Source: JAVVEG01 sp041751425 (GTDB lineage Bacteria; Pseudomonadota; Gammaproteobacteria; Pseudomonadales; Pseudohongiellaceae). Taken from it: a stretch of DNA of 64,000 bases. The DNA lies in contig JBGSXL010000007.1 of NCBI GenBank assembly GCA_041751425.1, positions 248,001 to 312,000 on the forward strand, given 5' to 3'. Below are positions 53,373 to 61,728 of this stretch, piece by piece (positions within the stretch are counted from its first letter, which is position 1; every line of letters begins with the position of its first letter). The position numbers and the translations under genes were made by a program. The notes under the pieces were generated by a model. That model did not search any database. It had not been told where the DNA came from and worked only from the letters and a program-made list of their open reading frames with translations.

Positions 53373-54680
53373 ATGAGAAAACTAATCAAACTTGTTCTGC
53401 TTTCAGCTCTGGTGATGGATTTTTCGTTAACGCAAGCATTGGTTCCGGAACCCGCTGCAGAACAAAGCGAGCCCATAGCACTCACCAACGCCGTTATTCA
53501 TGTTGGTAACGGCAATGTGATTACCAATGGTGTTATTGCCTTCAATGAGGGCGTGATTACCGCGATAGGAACCAGTGCTGACAGTATCGATCTGTTCAAT
53601 CATCGGGTGGTCGATATTCAAGGCATGCATGTATACCCCGGATTCGTATTGCCCAATACGTCTCTTGGCCTGCTGGAAGTTGCCAATCTTCGCGCGACCA
53701 ATGATGTTGTGGAGGAGGGTGATATCAACGCAAGTGTACGCTCGGCCATTGCCTACAATACCGACTCGGAACTGATTCCAACGTTTCGGTTCAATGGCAT
53801 ATTGACCGCTCAGATTACGCCGCAGGGTGGCTTGGTGTCAGGTCGCTCATCTGTGGTGAAGCTGGATGGCTGGAACTGGGAAGATGCGATGCTGAAAGCG
53901 GATGCAGCGATGCATTTGCATTGGCCGTCACTGACTACGCGCCGACCTAACGAGCAAACTGGCATCGAGGAAACTGTCGCCAATGAGAACTACGCAGGGC
54001 AGACGCAGATGTTGCACTCCTTGTTTCAGAACGCCCGCAATTACAGTGGAGCGCCGCTGAATCTGAATCTGGCTGCGATGCAATCATTGTTCAGTGGCGA
54101 TGCGAAACTGTTCATCCATGTTAACGCCGCCAAGGAAATCATCAGCAGTGTGCGATTTGCGCGTGCCTATGGTGTAGAGAATATTGTGGTGGTCGGCGGA
54201 CGGGATGCAACCAAAGTCGTGGATTTTCTGTTGGCTGAGTCAGTTGAATTGATCTATGAACGGGTGCACGCGCTGCCAGCGCGCGAATGGCATGACGTTG
54301 ATCAGCCCTTCAAAACACCTTTTATGTTGCACGAAGCTGGTATCAAGGTAGGTATCGCAGGTGGGGAGACAGCACTGGATTCTCAGCGCAATCTGGCCTT
54401 CTATGCCGGAACTGCAGCGGCTTACGGACTGGACAGGGAGACTGCACTGTCTATGATCAGCCTGCACAATGCCCAGATACTGGGCGTGGATGATCGCGTG
54501 GGCTCGCTGGAGGCGGGTAAGGATGCGACTTTCTTCATCGCTATAGGCGATGCGCTGGATATGCGCACCAGCCAGGTACAACAGGCATTCATTCAGGGAC
54601 GCATGATTGACTTGTACGGCACGCAACAGCAGCTGTACGAGCGCTTTTTCGAGAAGTATTCTGAACTGCCGCTGGAATAA
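53373..54680 (+). CDS. Exported amidohydrolase paralogue lacking metal-binding histidines
   Basis: About 435 aa with an N-terminal hydrophobic leader and the paired beta-strand opening of amidohydrolases (IALTNAVIHVGNGNVITNG; VVDIQGMHVYPGFV). The expected His-x-His site reads PGFVLPNTSLGLLEVAN, and no clear Lys, His or Asp ligand set follows, although the C-terminal NAQILGVDDRVGSLEAGKDA is canonical. It resembles the N-terminal half of the upstream protein and may form a complex with it. ATG at 53373 has AGGAG seven bases upstream. Confidence 0.85.
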   Translation: MRKLIKLVLLSALVMDFSLTQALVPEPAAEQSEPIALTNAVIHVGNGNVITNGVIAFNEGVITAIGTSADSIDLFNHRVVDIQGMHVYPGFVLPNTSLGLLEVANLRATNDVVEEGDINASVRSAIAYNTDSELIPTFRFNGILTAQITPQGGLVSGRSSVVKLDGWNWEDAMLKADAAMHLHWPSLTTRRPNEQTGIEETVANENYAGQTQMLHSLFQNARNYSGAPLNLNLAAMQSLFSGDAKLFIHVNAAKEIISSVRFARAYGVENIVVVGGRDATKVVDFLLAESVELIYERVHALPAREWHDVDQPFKTPFMLHEAGIKVGIAGGETALDSQRNLAFYAGTAAAYGLDRETALSMISLHNAQILGVDDRVGSLEAGKDATFFIAIGDALDMRTSQVQQAFIQGRMIDLYGTQQQLYERFFEKYSELPLE

Positions 54681-54849
54681 ACTGTCTACACAGGTTGCGA
54701 CCTAAATGCCTGTGCGAGGCGGGAACGTAGCTCGCGCGGGTTCGCAAGGGTATCTCGATAAGGGGGTGTAGCCCGTTTAGAGGTAGACATAGAGGCCATC
54801 GATCATTATTCTGTGGCTCCGACAACAATCAAATTTTTTACGGTGATTT

Positions 54850-55368
54850 ATGTTTAGTGGCAACAAGGACAACAAGGATCAACCCGGCTCATCTTCAATG
54901 GCAGCGGTTGAATCTAATAAATCCAGTGCAGGTAGCTTTGCAGGCAATGCCGGCAAAAGCGGTGATATATCTACCATTGGCGCCTCCATTCGCGTTAAGG
55001 GTGATGTGAGTGGCGATGAGAATCTGCGTATTGAAGGTGCCGTTGAGGGAACCGTCAATCTGCCGGCTCATGAACTGGTCATTGGACCTTCAGGCAAGGT
55101 AGTTGCTGATTTGACAGCCAAAGTCATTCGTGTGAATGGCGACGTGCAGGGTGATGTCACCGGTAAGGAAAATGTCATTATCTCCAGTACCAGCAATGTC
55201 AGAGGCAATGTGGTAACTCCGCGCATGACTCTGGAAGATGGTGCGCGTTTCAAAGGCAGCATCGATATCGACCCTAACGTGCATAACAGCAAATCAGGTG
55301 CAGCAGACCATTCCGGCAGCAAATTGGCGGATCTTTCCGGTCGTGATGGTAAGCCTGGCGGAATATAA
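54850..55368 (+). CDS. Bactofilin family cytoskeletal protein
   Basis: 172 aa. A disordered Ser/Gly/Asn N-terminus precedes a right-handed beta-helix of repeating short strands, starting ISTIGASIRVKGDVSGDENL and ending MTLEDGARFKGSIDID; the GxV/I repeat every few residues is the bactofilin hallmark. Bactofilins polymerise without nucleotide at the inner membrane and shape the cell wall or localise enzymes. No M23 peptidase partner adjoins it; the next gene is methyltransferase-like. Confidence 0.92.
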   Translation: MFSGNKDNKDQPGSSSMAAVESNKSSAGSFAGNAGKSGDISTIGASIRVKGDVSGDENLRIEGAVEGTVNLPAHELVIGPSGKVVADLTAKVIRVNGDVQGDVTGKENVIISSTSNVRGNVVTPRMTLEDGARFKGSIDIDPNVHNSKSGAADHSGSKLADLSGRDGKPGGI

Positions 55369-55467
55369 GACAACTGCAATGTAGGACGACTACAGATTGA
55401 ACTGGTCTTTTATCCCTGTCTCTTGATAGCGAACTAAGATTCGCGCTGAACTGATCACGATGCACTC

Positions 55468-56103
55468 ATGAACGCTCGTACGCTGGAACACCATTACCTA
55501 CACACTCAACTTCTGGGTGGCTTGATCGATCAAGTAGAAGAATGCAGCCCCTTGCTTCTGCTTGACGTGGGCTATGGCGTTGCAGAGACAGTTGCCTACT
55601 TTGGTGAGCGGCGCTGTCGGCTGCATTTCAGTGGTTTTTATGAGCTACTCGGCCCTAAAAAACTGAATAGTGAGCTGGAAGGTGCGAAAGGGGCTAAGGT
55701 CGAAGAAGTTGATCTGGAAGAATTTTGGTTTGGGATTTTTCAGAAAGCGATGGATTATCCTCCCGACACCCGCTTCGATCTTTGTCTGTTCTGGGATTTT
55801 TTCAGCTACCTTGATACAGAAGCACTGAATGGATTCGTGCGTGCTCTGTCCCCTTATGTAAACAAAGACACCCTGGCTCATTGCTTTGCGGTTTCCAATA
55901 CCACCACCGTGATACCCGAAAGAGAATATGGCGTGCTCAACCGGGATCAGTTAATTTTTCGCCCGCCCGGTTTGCGGCGGCCCAGGATGATTCCACGTTC
56001 GCGTTCGAAGTTGGCTGAGCAGCTCAATATTCTTGATGTGAAACATAGTGTGTTACATCAGGGTGGCATGCTGGAGCTGACTTTCAAGGGTAAGCAGAAA
56101 TAG
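55468..56103 (+). CDS. Methyltransferase-like hypothetical protein
   Basis: 211 aa. SPLLLLDVGYGVAETVAYFG (residues 27-46) looks like the first strand and glycine loop of a class I AdoMet methyltransferase, and RFDLCLFWDFFSYLDTEAL resembles the post-IV segment, but the acidic strand-2 residue is not clear, so activity is uncertain. No membrane segments. The coding end (GKQK-stop) is the first unit of a tandem repeat. Follows bactofilin by 99 bp. Confidence 0.65.
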   Translation: MNARTLEHHYLHTQLLGGLIDQVEECSPLLLLDVGYGVAETVAYFGERRCRLHFSGFYELLGPKKLNSELEGAKGAKVEEVDLEEFWFGIFQKAMDYPPDTRFDLCLFWDFFSYLDTEALNGFVRALSPYVNKDTLAHCFAVSNTTTVIPEREYGVLNRDQLIFRPPGLRRPRMIPRSRSKLAEQLNILDVKHSVLHQGGMLELTFKGKQK

Positions 56104-56147
56104 CCAAGCAGAAATAGCCAGGCAAAAATAGCCAAGCAGAAAAGCAA
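56092..56147. repeat. 14-nt tandem repeat across the stop codon
   Basis: AAGCAGAAATAGCC at 56092-56105 and 56106-56119 (identical), AGGCAAAAATAGCC at 56120-56133, then a partial AAGCAGAAAAGCAA. The first unit contains the TAG stop (56101-56103) of the preceding gene; the later units lie outside it in shifted frames. Related AAGCAGAAA pieces continue to about 56170. Confidence 0.9.
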
Positions 56148-56205
56148 GCGCAAAAAAATAAGCAGAAATATTTAAAGACCAACAATAACGACAGAGGTCA
56201 CAATC

Positions 56206-57480
56206 ATGGTTACTCGTTCAATTCTATTTATTTTCCTGTGTTTTTCGACAGCGTTGAGCTTTGCTGATGCTCCTGCTTCGGGACTTGCCATGGCCAGTCC
56301 GGAGAGTGTTGGTATGTCTTCCGAGCGCGTTGATCGCATCAATGCGCTGATGCAACGCTATATTGATGCCGATCTGGTAGCGGGTACAGTGACGCTGGTA
56401 GCTCGTAAGGGCAAAGTGGTAAATTTTCAGGCGCTGGGTTTGAAGGATGTTGAACAGAATCAACCGATGACGACGGATACTATTTTCCGCATGGCGTCGA
56501 TGACCAAACCCATTGCCTCAGTCGCTTTGATGATGCTCTATGAGCAGGGCTGGTTTCAGCTGGACGATCCTATTTCCAACTGGCTGCCCGAATTCAGCAA
56601 TATGAATATTGAAGTGCGCACGCCAGGCAGCGACATCGTTTTGCTGGAACCCGCGCAGACAGCAATCACATTCATGCATGTTCTTACTCACACAGCAGGA
56701 TTCCAGAACAGCTATCGAGGTGACATACCCGGCTATCAATCCACCATGGCAGTCAGAGACAATGAAGCGCTGGATAGCTGGACTGAGCGCCTCGCAACTC
56801 TGCCATTACGCTATGAGCCCGGCACGCGTTGGGAATACTCGGCGGCAACCAGTGTTGTTGGCCGTCTGGTAGAGGTGATTTCCGGCAAAACATTGGATGA
56901 ATTCTTCCATCAAGAAATCTTCCAACCTTTACAGATGACCGATACTTACTTTTATCTACCCGAAGAAAAACTGCACAGATTCGCCTCTCTGTATGGGCCG
57001 GATGCCAGCAATGAAAACAGAATCAGCCTCACCGAAACGGGAGGCACCAACACCAATAGCAATTATTTCAGAGAGCCACGTAACTTTTTTTCCGGCGCGG
57101 GTGGTTTGGTTTCCACTGCTGCAGATTATATTCGCTTTCAGCAAATGATGCTGAACGGTGGCGAGCTTGATGGCGTTCGGCTGTTGGGCAGAAAAACAGT
57201 GGAGCAGATTTTCAAGAACCATACCGGTGATCTACCTTTGTGGCTGAGTGGGCCGGGCATGGGATTCGGTCTGGGTTACTCTGTAGTTCTGGACAGCGCA
57301 GTTGCCAATACGTCTGATACTGAAGGATCAGTCAGTTGGGGTGGCGCTTTCGGCACTATTTTCTGGATTGACCCGAAGGAAGAATTGATTGGCATCATGC
57401 TGACGCAGATTCGTCCCTACACACATCTGGGTCTGCGGGAAAACTTCCACAATGTTGTAAATCAGGCGATTATCGATTAG
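56206..57480 (+). CDS. Exported serine hydrolase, beta-lactamase/PBP4* family
   Basis: 424 aa with signal peptide (ending near FADAPASG). The SxxK motif is Ser98-Met-Thr-Lys101 in RMASMTKPIAS; the second motif Tyr-Ser/Ala is WEYSAATSVVGRLVEV; the third lies near GSVSWGGAFGT (Gly-Gly rather than Lys-Thr-Gly). This class C-like family mostly holds esterases and D-aminopeptidases rather than true beta-lactamases, so resistance should not be assumed. The last codons and stop form a 7-nt direct repeat CGATTAT/CGATTAG. Confidence 0.9.
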   Translation: MVTRSILFIFLCFSTALSFADAPASGLAMASPESVGMSSERVDRINALMQRYIDADLVAGTVTLVARKGKVVNFQALGLKDVEQNQPMTTDTIFRMASMTKPIASVALMMLYEQGWFQLDDPISNWLPEFSNMNIEVRTPGSDIVLLEPAQTAITFMHVLTHTAGFQNSYRGDIPGYQSTMAVRDNEALDSWTERLATLPLRYEPGTRWEYSAATSVVGRLVEVISGKTLDEFFHQEIFQPLQMTDTYFYLPEEKLHRFASLYGPDASNENRISLTETGGTNTNSNYFREPRNFFSGAGGLVSTAADYIRFQQMMLNGGELDGVRLLGRKTVEQIFKNHTGDLPLWLSGPGMGFGLGYSVVLDSAVANTSDTEGSVSWGGAFGTIFWIDPKEELIGIMLTQIRPYTHLGLRENFHNVVNQAIID

Positions 57481-57533
57481 CGTCAGGAGAACCAGTTAAC
57501 AACGGAGTCGGGCAGGTTGGGATTCGAGGCTGT

Positions 57534-58502
57534 TTATAGCCTTGAATCCGTCTTCAATTTGTACATCTCCTTGTCTGCTCGATCCAGCAGAGTGTGTATA
57601 TCGCTTTCCTCGGGTAACTGAGCAGTCACACATCCGATACTGCACTCTATGTCGTAGCCGCGTCTTGCCTGCGCATTGTATGCAGCGACAGCACTCTTAA
57701 AACGTTCAATACTTTCCCGCGTTTCATTTTCATTAGCGTCCATCAGCAGCACTGCAAATTCATCGCCACCTATTCGTCCGTAGACGTCGGATTCCCGGAA
57801 AACTTCGCGCATGGTAGCGGCGAACGCGAGTAACGCTCTGTCGCCTTCAGCGTGACCATATTTGTCATTGATTGGTTTGAATTTGTCCAGATCAATCAAT
57901 AAAACAGATGCGGACAAACCCTTGCGTTTACAAACATTCAGCCCATGTTGAGCCAATTCGAGGAAGCCACGGCGATTGGATATCAGGGTCAAGTCATCGA
58001 GAGTAGCCAATTGCAGAGCGGTAATTTCCTGCTCTGCCATAGCACCCAGGTCGCGCAGCAATTGTTCGTCATCCAAAGAAAAGGTTCTTGGTTCGCTGTC
58101 GAAAATACATAGAGTCCCCAAAGCGCTACCTCCGGCAAATTTCAGAGGGTAGCCCGCATAGAACCGTATACTGGGATCTCCGCATACCAAAGGGTTGTCA
58201 CTGACGCGCTCATCAAGCATGGCATCTTCGATAATCATGACATCTTCATTCAGTATTGTGTGCCCGCAGAAGGAGGTGTCCCGAGTGGTTTCTTCGCCAA
58301 GATCCCTATCCGTAGCCCGGGATTTGAACCACTGTCGCCCCTCGTCGACCAGTGATACCACCGATGTATCTACCCCGAACATCTTTTTGGCCATGCGAGT
58401 AAGACGGTCAAAGCGTTCTTCTGACGCGGTGTCCAGAATCTTCAGTGTCCTGAGCTTCTCGAGTCTTATTTCTTCATCTGCGGGTAAAGCGGGCGCGGGC
58501 AT
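57534..58502 (-). CDS. GAF-domain diguanylate cyclase
   Basis: 322 aa, soluble. Residues about 20-165 form a GAF sensor (RLTRMAKKMFGVDTSVVSLV; DTSFCGHTILNEDVMIIEDA). The GGDEF domain follows, starting DDLTLISNRRGFLELAQ; the active site GGDEF at about residue 243 is intact, and RESD five residues before it is a canonical inhibitory I-site, so the enzyme should make cyclic-di-GMP and be product-inhibited. No receptor for c-di-GMP was found in the window. Single gene, divergent from the dehydrogenase pair. Confidence 0.94.
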   Translation of the reverse strand: MPAPALPADEEIRLEKLRTLKILDTASEERFDRLTRMAKKMFGVDTSVVSLVDEGRQWFKSRATDRDLGEETTRDTSFCGHTILNEDVMIIEDAMLDERVSDNPLVCGDPSIRFYAGYPLKFAGGSALGTLCIFDSEPRTFSLDDEQLLRDLGAMAEQEITALQLATLDDLTLISNRRGFLELAQHGLNVCKRKGLSASVLLIDLDKFKPINDKYGHAEGDRALLAFAATMREVFRESDVYGRIGGDEFAVLLMDANENETRESIERFKSAVAAYNAQARRGYDIECSIGCVTAQLPEESDIHTLLDRADKEMYKLKTDSRL

Positions 58503-58822
58503 GTTGATTTACCTTACAACCGTGATTCCAATTCAAGCTTAATGATAGGCTGGACAGACTGGTCTATCAAGTGACAAGCCTGCAACCTGCAGTTTGATTG
58601 GGAATTTTGTGTGCTTGCTTGCAAATCTCCAGTGTTGATTACCCGGTTGCGCATTGATGCAGCGGACTACTGGCATTTAGGCCATATAAAAAAGTAGAAT
58701 CAGTCCGCAGGCGCAACTGGGCCTTATGTCTACCGATCTGCCACGTGTAGCAAGATGTAATCGAGAGTCCGAATTTAAAAATCAGAAGCAAGAAGCTCAA
58801 GCCTCAAGAGGGGGTCCAAGCA
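58503..58822. other. 320-bp intergenic region with a long inverted repeat
   Basis: Spacer between the diguanylate cyclase start and the second dehydrogenase operon. GCGGACT at 58662-58668 and AGTCCGC at 58702-58708 are inverted, and inside them CTACT/AGTAG and TGGC/GCCA are also inverted, so a nested hairpin could form. AGAGGG near 58808-58813 is the likely ribosome site of the next gene. No ORF seen. Confidence 0.45.
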
Positions 58823-60052
58823 ATGGAAGAATTCAGAGTCAATACAAGAGCGTGGCTGGAGGAAAACTGTCCTGCCAGCATGCGCACCACGATGCCGGAA
58901 GATGAGGTTGTCTGGGGCGGGCGCAATGCCACTTACAAGAACCCCGACAGCAAACTTTGGCTGAAAAGAATGGCAGCGAAGGGATGGACCTGTCCCACGT
59001 GGCCGGTTGAATACGGCGGTGGGGGATTGGATAAGGCACAAAGCGCGATTCTTGCCGAAGAGATGCAGCGTATAAATGCCCGCAACCCGTTGAACAGTTT
59101 CGGTATCAGCATGCTGGGCCCCGTGTTGCTGGAGTACGGCACCCATGAACAGAAGTCGGAACATATACCACGCATAGTACGCGGCGAGATTCGCTGGTGT
59201 CAGGGTTACAGTGAACCTGGTGCCGGGTCTGATCTGGCAGCACTTGGCGCCAAGGCCGTGCTGGATGGTGATGATTACATTATCAATGGCTCAAAGATAT
59301 GGACCTCCTACGCAGACAAAGCAGACTGGATTTTCTGTCTGGTTCGCACCGATTCCGATGTGCCCAAACATAACGGCATCAGTTTTATTTTGTTCGATAT
59401 GCAGAGCAAGGGTGTGACAACCAAACCGATCAAATTGATTAGCGGTAGTTCCGTTTTCTGCGAAACTTTCTTTGACGATGTACGCGTACCTGCCTGCAAT
59501 CTTATTGGCAAACTCAACGATGGCTGGACCATAGCTAAACGTCTGCTACAGCACGAGCGCACCATGATCTCTGGCTTTGGCCTTAGCGGTGGGCGTTCCG
59601 CGCGCAGCACTCTGAGTGGCAATATAGAGGCAGCGGCGATGAAGTATCGCGGCGATACGGAGAAACTGTCCGACGCGGTTTTGCGTGATCAGATTGCCCA
59701 GTACCGAATCGACAGTGAGGCCTTCGCATTTACCTCGCAACGCTCCATGCAGGAATCAAAACTGAGTAAGGGGCCTAATGCCACATCCTCCATGCTGAAG
59801 AATTATGGCTGCGAACTGAACAAACGCCGTTATGAACTTTTGTTACGCGCCATCGGTTCCCAGGCGCTTGGCTGGGAGACTTCGGGTGACAACGATTTTG
59901 TTGCGGAGGAGTTGACAATAACCCGAGAATGGCTCCGCTCCAAAGCCAATTCTATTGAAGGCGGCACCTATGAGGTGCAATTGAATGTTATCGCAAAGCG
60001 CGTGCTGGGTTTGCCGGATATGACCAGTATGTTGGCAGGAGTGAAAGGATGA
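58823..60052 (+). CDS. Acyl-CoA dehydrogenase, large (alpha) subunit of a second two-subunit enzyme
   Basis: 409 aa. GWTCPTWPVEYGGGGLDKAQ, RWCQGYSEPGAGSDLAALG and IEGGTYEVQLNVIAKRVLGL mark the fold. As in the gene at 17775, the medium-chain-type Glu position is Gly, while Glu245 in LLQHERTMISGFG is the probable base. The N-terminus is about ten residues shorter than the family norm; no better upstream start exists, since the frame is open only to 58751 without a start. Overlaps the beta subunit gene as ATGA. Confidence 0.9.
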   Translation: MEEFRVNTRAWLEENCPASMRTTMPEDEVVWGGRNATYKNPDSKLWLKRMAAKGWTCPTWPVEYGGGGLDKAQSAILAEEMQRINARNPLNSFGISMLGPVLLEYGTHEQKSEHIPRIVRGEIRWCQGYSEPGAGSDLAALGAKAVLDGDDYIINGSKIWTSYADKADWIFCLVRTDSDVPKHNGISFILFDMQSKGVTTKPIKLISGSSVFCETFFDDVRVPACNLIGKLNDGWTIAKRLLQHERTMISGFGLSGGRSARSTLSGNIEAAAMKYRGDTEKLSDAVLRDQIAQYRIDSEAFAFTSQRSMQESKLSKGPNATSSMLKNYGCELNKRRYELLLRAIGSQALGWETSGDNDFVAEELTITREWLRSKANSIEGGTYEVQLNVIAKRVLGLPDMTSMLAGVKG

Positions 60053-61188
60053 CATTAGTACTCAACGAAGATCAGGAAATGTTGCAAAATGCGGCGCGCA
60101 ATTTCTGCGCGGCTAACGCGCCGGTATCAGTGCTGCGCAAACTGCGCGACAACAAGGATGCGTTTGGATATTCGCAGGATCTGTGGCAGAAAATGGTAGC
60201 GCTCGGCTGGGCAGGCATGGCAATTCCCGAGGAGTTTGGTGGTTTCAGTTTTGGTTATGGTGGTCTGGGTATCGTTCTGGAAGAAACCGGTCGAACCTTG
60301 GTGCCTTCGCCTTTAGTGGCTACGGTGCTGTTGGGAGCTACTGCGGTGAATCTGGCGGGAAATGAAACACAAAAACAAAGTTTGTTGCCCGCACTGGCGA
60401 ATGGAGAGTTGTTACTCGCACTGGCCTTGGAAGAAACTCCTTTTCATGATCCAACGACTATCAGTTGTAAGGCGGAGAAATCCGCAGATGGCTACAAGAT
60501 CAATGGCCGTAAAGTTTTCGTGCTGGATGGTCATGTTGCGGACAAACTGATCATTGTTGCCCGCACTTCCGGTGCTACTGCTTCACGTGAGGGCATAACG
60601 CTTTTCCTGGTAGACAGTGATACTGCCGGATTGAAAATAACCCGTACGCAAATGGCGGACAGTCGTAACGCGGCGAATATCGAACTAGTCAACGTAAATG
60701 TGTCAGCAGATTGTGTGCTCGGTGACATCGACAATGGCAGTGACGTGCTGGAGAAGGTGCTGGATATCGGACGCATTGGTCTTGCCGCTGAAATGCTTGG
60801 CGGTATTCAACAAGCGTTTGACACGACCATAGAGTATCTCAAGCAGCGGCAACAATTCGGCGTTGTGATTGGCTCATTTCAGGCGTTACAACATCGCGCG
60901 GCAATCATGTACAGCGAGATAGAGCTATGCAAATCGGCAGTGCGCAAAGCGCTGAGTGAGCTGGATGGTGCACAGGAAAATATTCCTGAACTGGCCAGCA
61001 TAACCAAAGCAAAATTGTCTGAAGTATTCGAGTTGGTCAGCAATGAAGCGGTGCAGATGCACGGCGGCATCGGCATGACCGATGAACTGGATATCGGGTT
61101 CTATATGAAACGCGCACGCGTGGCGCAGCAGTGTCTGGGTGATGCGGCTTTTCATCGGGACCGATTTGCCACATTGCACGGGTTTTGA
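60049..61188 (+). CDS. Acyl-CoA dehydrogenase, small (beta) subunit
   Basis: 379 aa, same length as the beta subunit at 19004 and clearly related: TLVLNEDQEMLQNAARNFCA, KMVALGWAGMAIPEEFGGF, KQRQQFGVVIGSFQALQHRA, VQMHGGIGMTDELDIGFYMK. It lacks a Glu at either base position (LDIGRIGLAAE; VAQQCLGDAAF), fitting a non-catalytic partner. No kinase or phosphatase gene follows here, so this operon is the simpler of the two. Confidence 0.9.
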   Translation: MTLVLNEDQEMLQNAARNFCAANAPVSVLRKLRDNKDAFGYSQDLWQKMVALGWAGMAIPEEFGGFSFGYGGLGIVLEETGRTLVPSPLVATVLLGATAVNLAGNETQKQSLLPALANGELLLALALEETPFHDPTTISCKAEKSADGYKINGRKVFVLDGHVADKLIIVARTSGATASREGITLFLVDSDTAGLKITRTQMADSRNAANIELVNVNVSADCVLGDIDNGSDVLEKVLDIGRIGLAAEMLGGIQQAFDTTIEYLKQRQQFGVVIGSFQALQHRAAIMYSEIELCKSAVRKALSELDGAQENIPELASITKAKLSEVFELVSNEAVQMHGGIGMTDELDIGFYMKRARVAQQCLGDAAFHRDRFATLHGF

Positions 61189-61247
61189 GATTCAGCGCGA
61201 ACGTTCAAATCTTTTAACGCTGTTATGTCTTTACGAAGGAAACTGAA

Positions 61248-61520
61248 TTGGCAATCAAATTATTTTTCACGATCTTCACCGTGGTGTTTATTGCTGAACT
61301 CGGCGACAAGACGCAATTGGCAACCATGCTGTTCGCGGCAGACAAGGATGTCTCCAAATGGATGGTTTTTTTTGCAGCTTCTGCTGCACTGGTTACGGCC
61401 GCAGGCATAGGCGTTATTGCGGGTAGCTTTCTATCGGCTTACGTCAGCGAGAGACAACTGTCCTATCTGGCTGGTGTAGGATTCATCCTGATTGGCGCGT
61501 TTACGTTGTATAAGGCATGA
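61248..61520 (+). CDS. GDT1/TMEM165 (UPF0016) family cation transporter, single-repeat form
   Basis: 90 aa with three membrane helices and the family motif AELGDKTQLATMLFA (Glu-x-Gly-Asp-Lys-Thr) near residues 15-29. GDT1 proteins move Mn2+ or Ca2+ against H+, usually as two-repeat proteins of about 190-200 aa; this one has one repeat, so it would have to dimerise or pair with another half not seen here. TTG start with AAGGA eight bases upstream. The stop lies in the first unit of a tandem repeat. Confidence 0.85.
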   Translation: MAIKLFFTIFTVVFIAELGDKTQLATMLFAADKDVSKWMVFFAASAALVTAAGIGVIAGSFLSAYVSERQLSYLAGVGFILIGAFTLYKA

Positions 61521-61573
61521 GTATAAGGCATGAGTATAGGGCATAAGTACTGGGCACAAGTACCAGGCACAAG
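61509..61573. repeat. 13-nt tandem repeat, five units, across the stop codon
   Basis: TATAAGGCATGAG at 61509-61521 and 61522-61534 (identical), TATAGGGCATAAG, TACTGGGCACAAG and TACCAGGCACAAG, ending at 61573. The TGA of the GDT1-family gene (61518-61520) lies in the first unit. Copies decay with distance from the gene. Confidence 0.92.
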
Positions 61574-61603
61574 CACCGTTCAAATAAGCGTTACGCAAGA
61601 TGC

Positions 61604-61632
61604 TTGACAACAAAAAATACCTCCGGCATTAT
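61604..61632 (+). promoter_or_regulatory. trp promoter (sigma70-type)
   Basis: TTGACA (61604-61609), 17-bp spacer, CATTAT (61627-61632). The -35 is perfect and the spacing optimal. Initiation 6-10 bases after the -10 would fall at 61638-61642, so the transcript would start at or within a few bases of the leader-peptide ATG at 61642 (leaderless or nearly so). Confidence 0.8.
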
Positions 61633-61641
61633 CCCCGCCCT

Positions 61642-61728
61642 ATGAATATGAACGTCTTTTTTTACTGGTGGCCAGTTTCCAAGGGTTGCCAGACAGCAAG
61701 CGACAGGTCTGACACACTTGTAAGCTGA
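61642..61728 (+). CDS. trpL: trp leader peptide
   Basis: 28-codon ORF between the trp promoter and trpE(G), too short for standard ORF listing. Codons 6-10 are TTT TTT TAC TGG TGG, i.e. Phe-Phe-Tyr-Trp-Trp, the run of regulated codons expected in an attenuation leader; the tail is ordinary and ends in TGA at 61726. There is no ribosome site, but one is unnecessary if the mRNA starts at the ATG. Ribosome stalling at the Trp pair when charged tRNA-Trp is scarce would alter folding of the downstream leader. Confidence 0.8.
   Translation: MNMNVFFYWWPVSKGCQTASDRSDTLVS

Noticed and set aside
56206..57480. Antibiotic-resistance beta-lactamase
   Set aside because: SxxK is present but the third motif is not Lys-Thr-Gly, and the protein fits the broader esterase/peptidase family.
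58314..58335. tRNA T-arm-like string GGGATTTGAACC
   Set aside because: It lies inside the coding sequence of the diguanylate cyclase and no acceptor, D or anticodon arms surround it.
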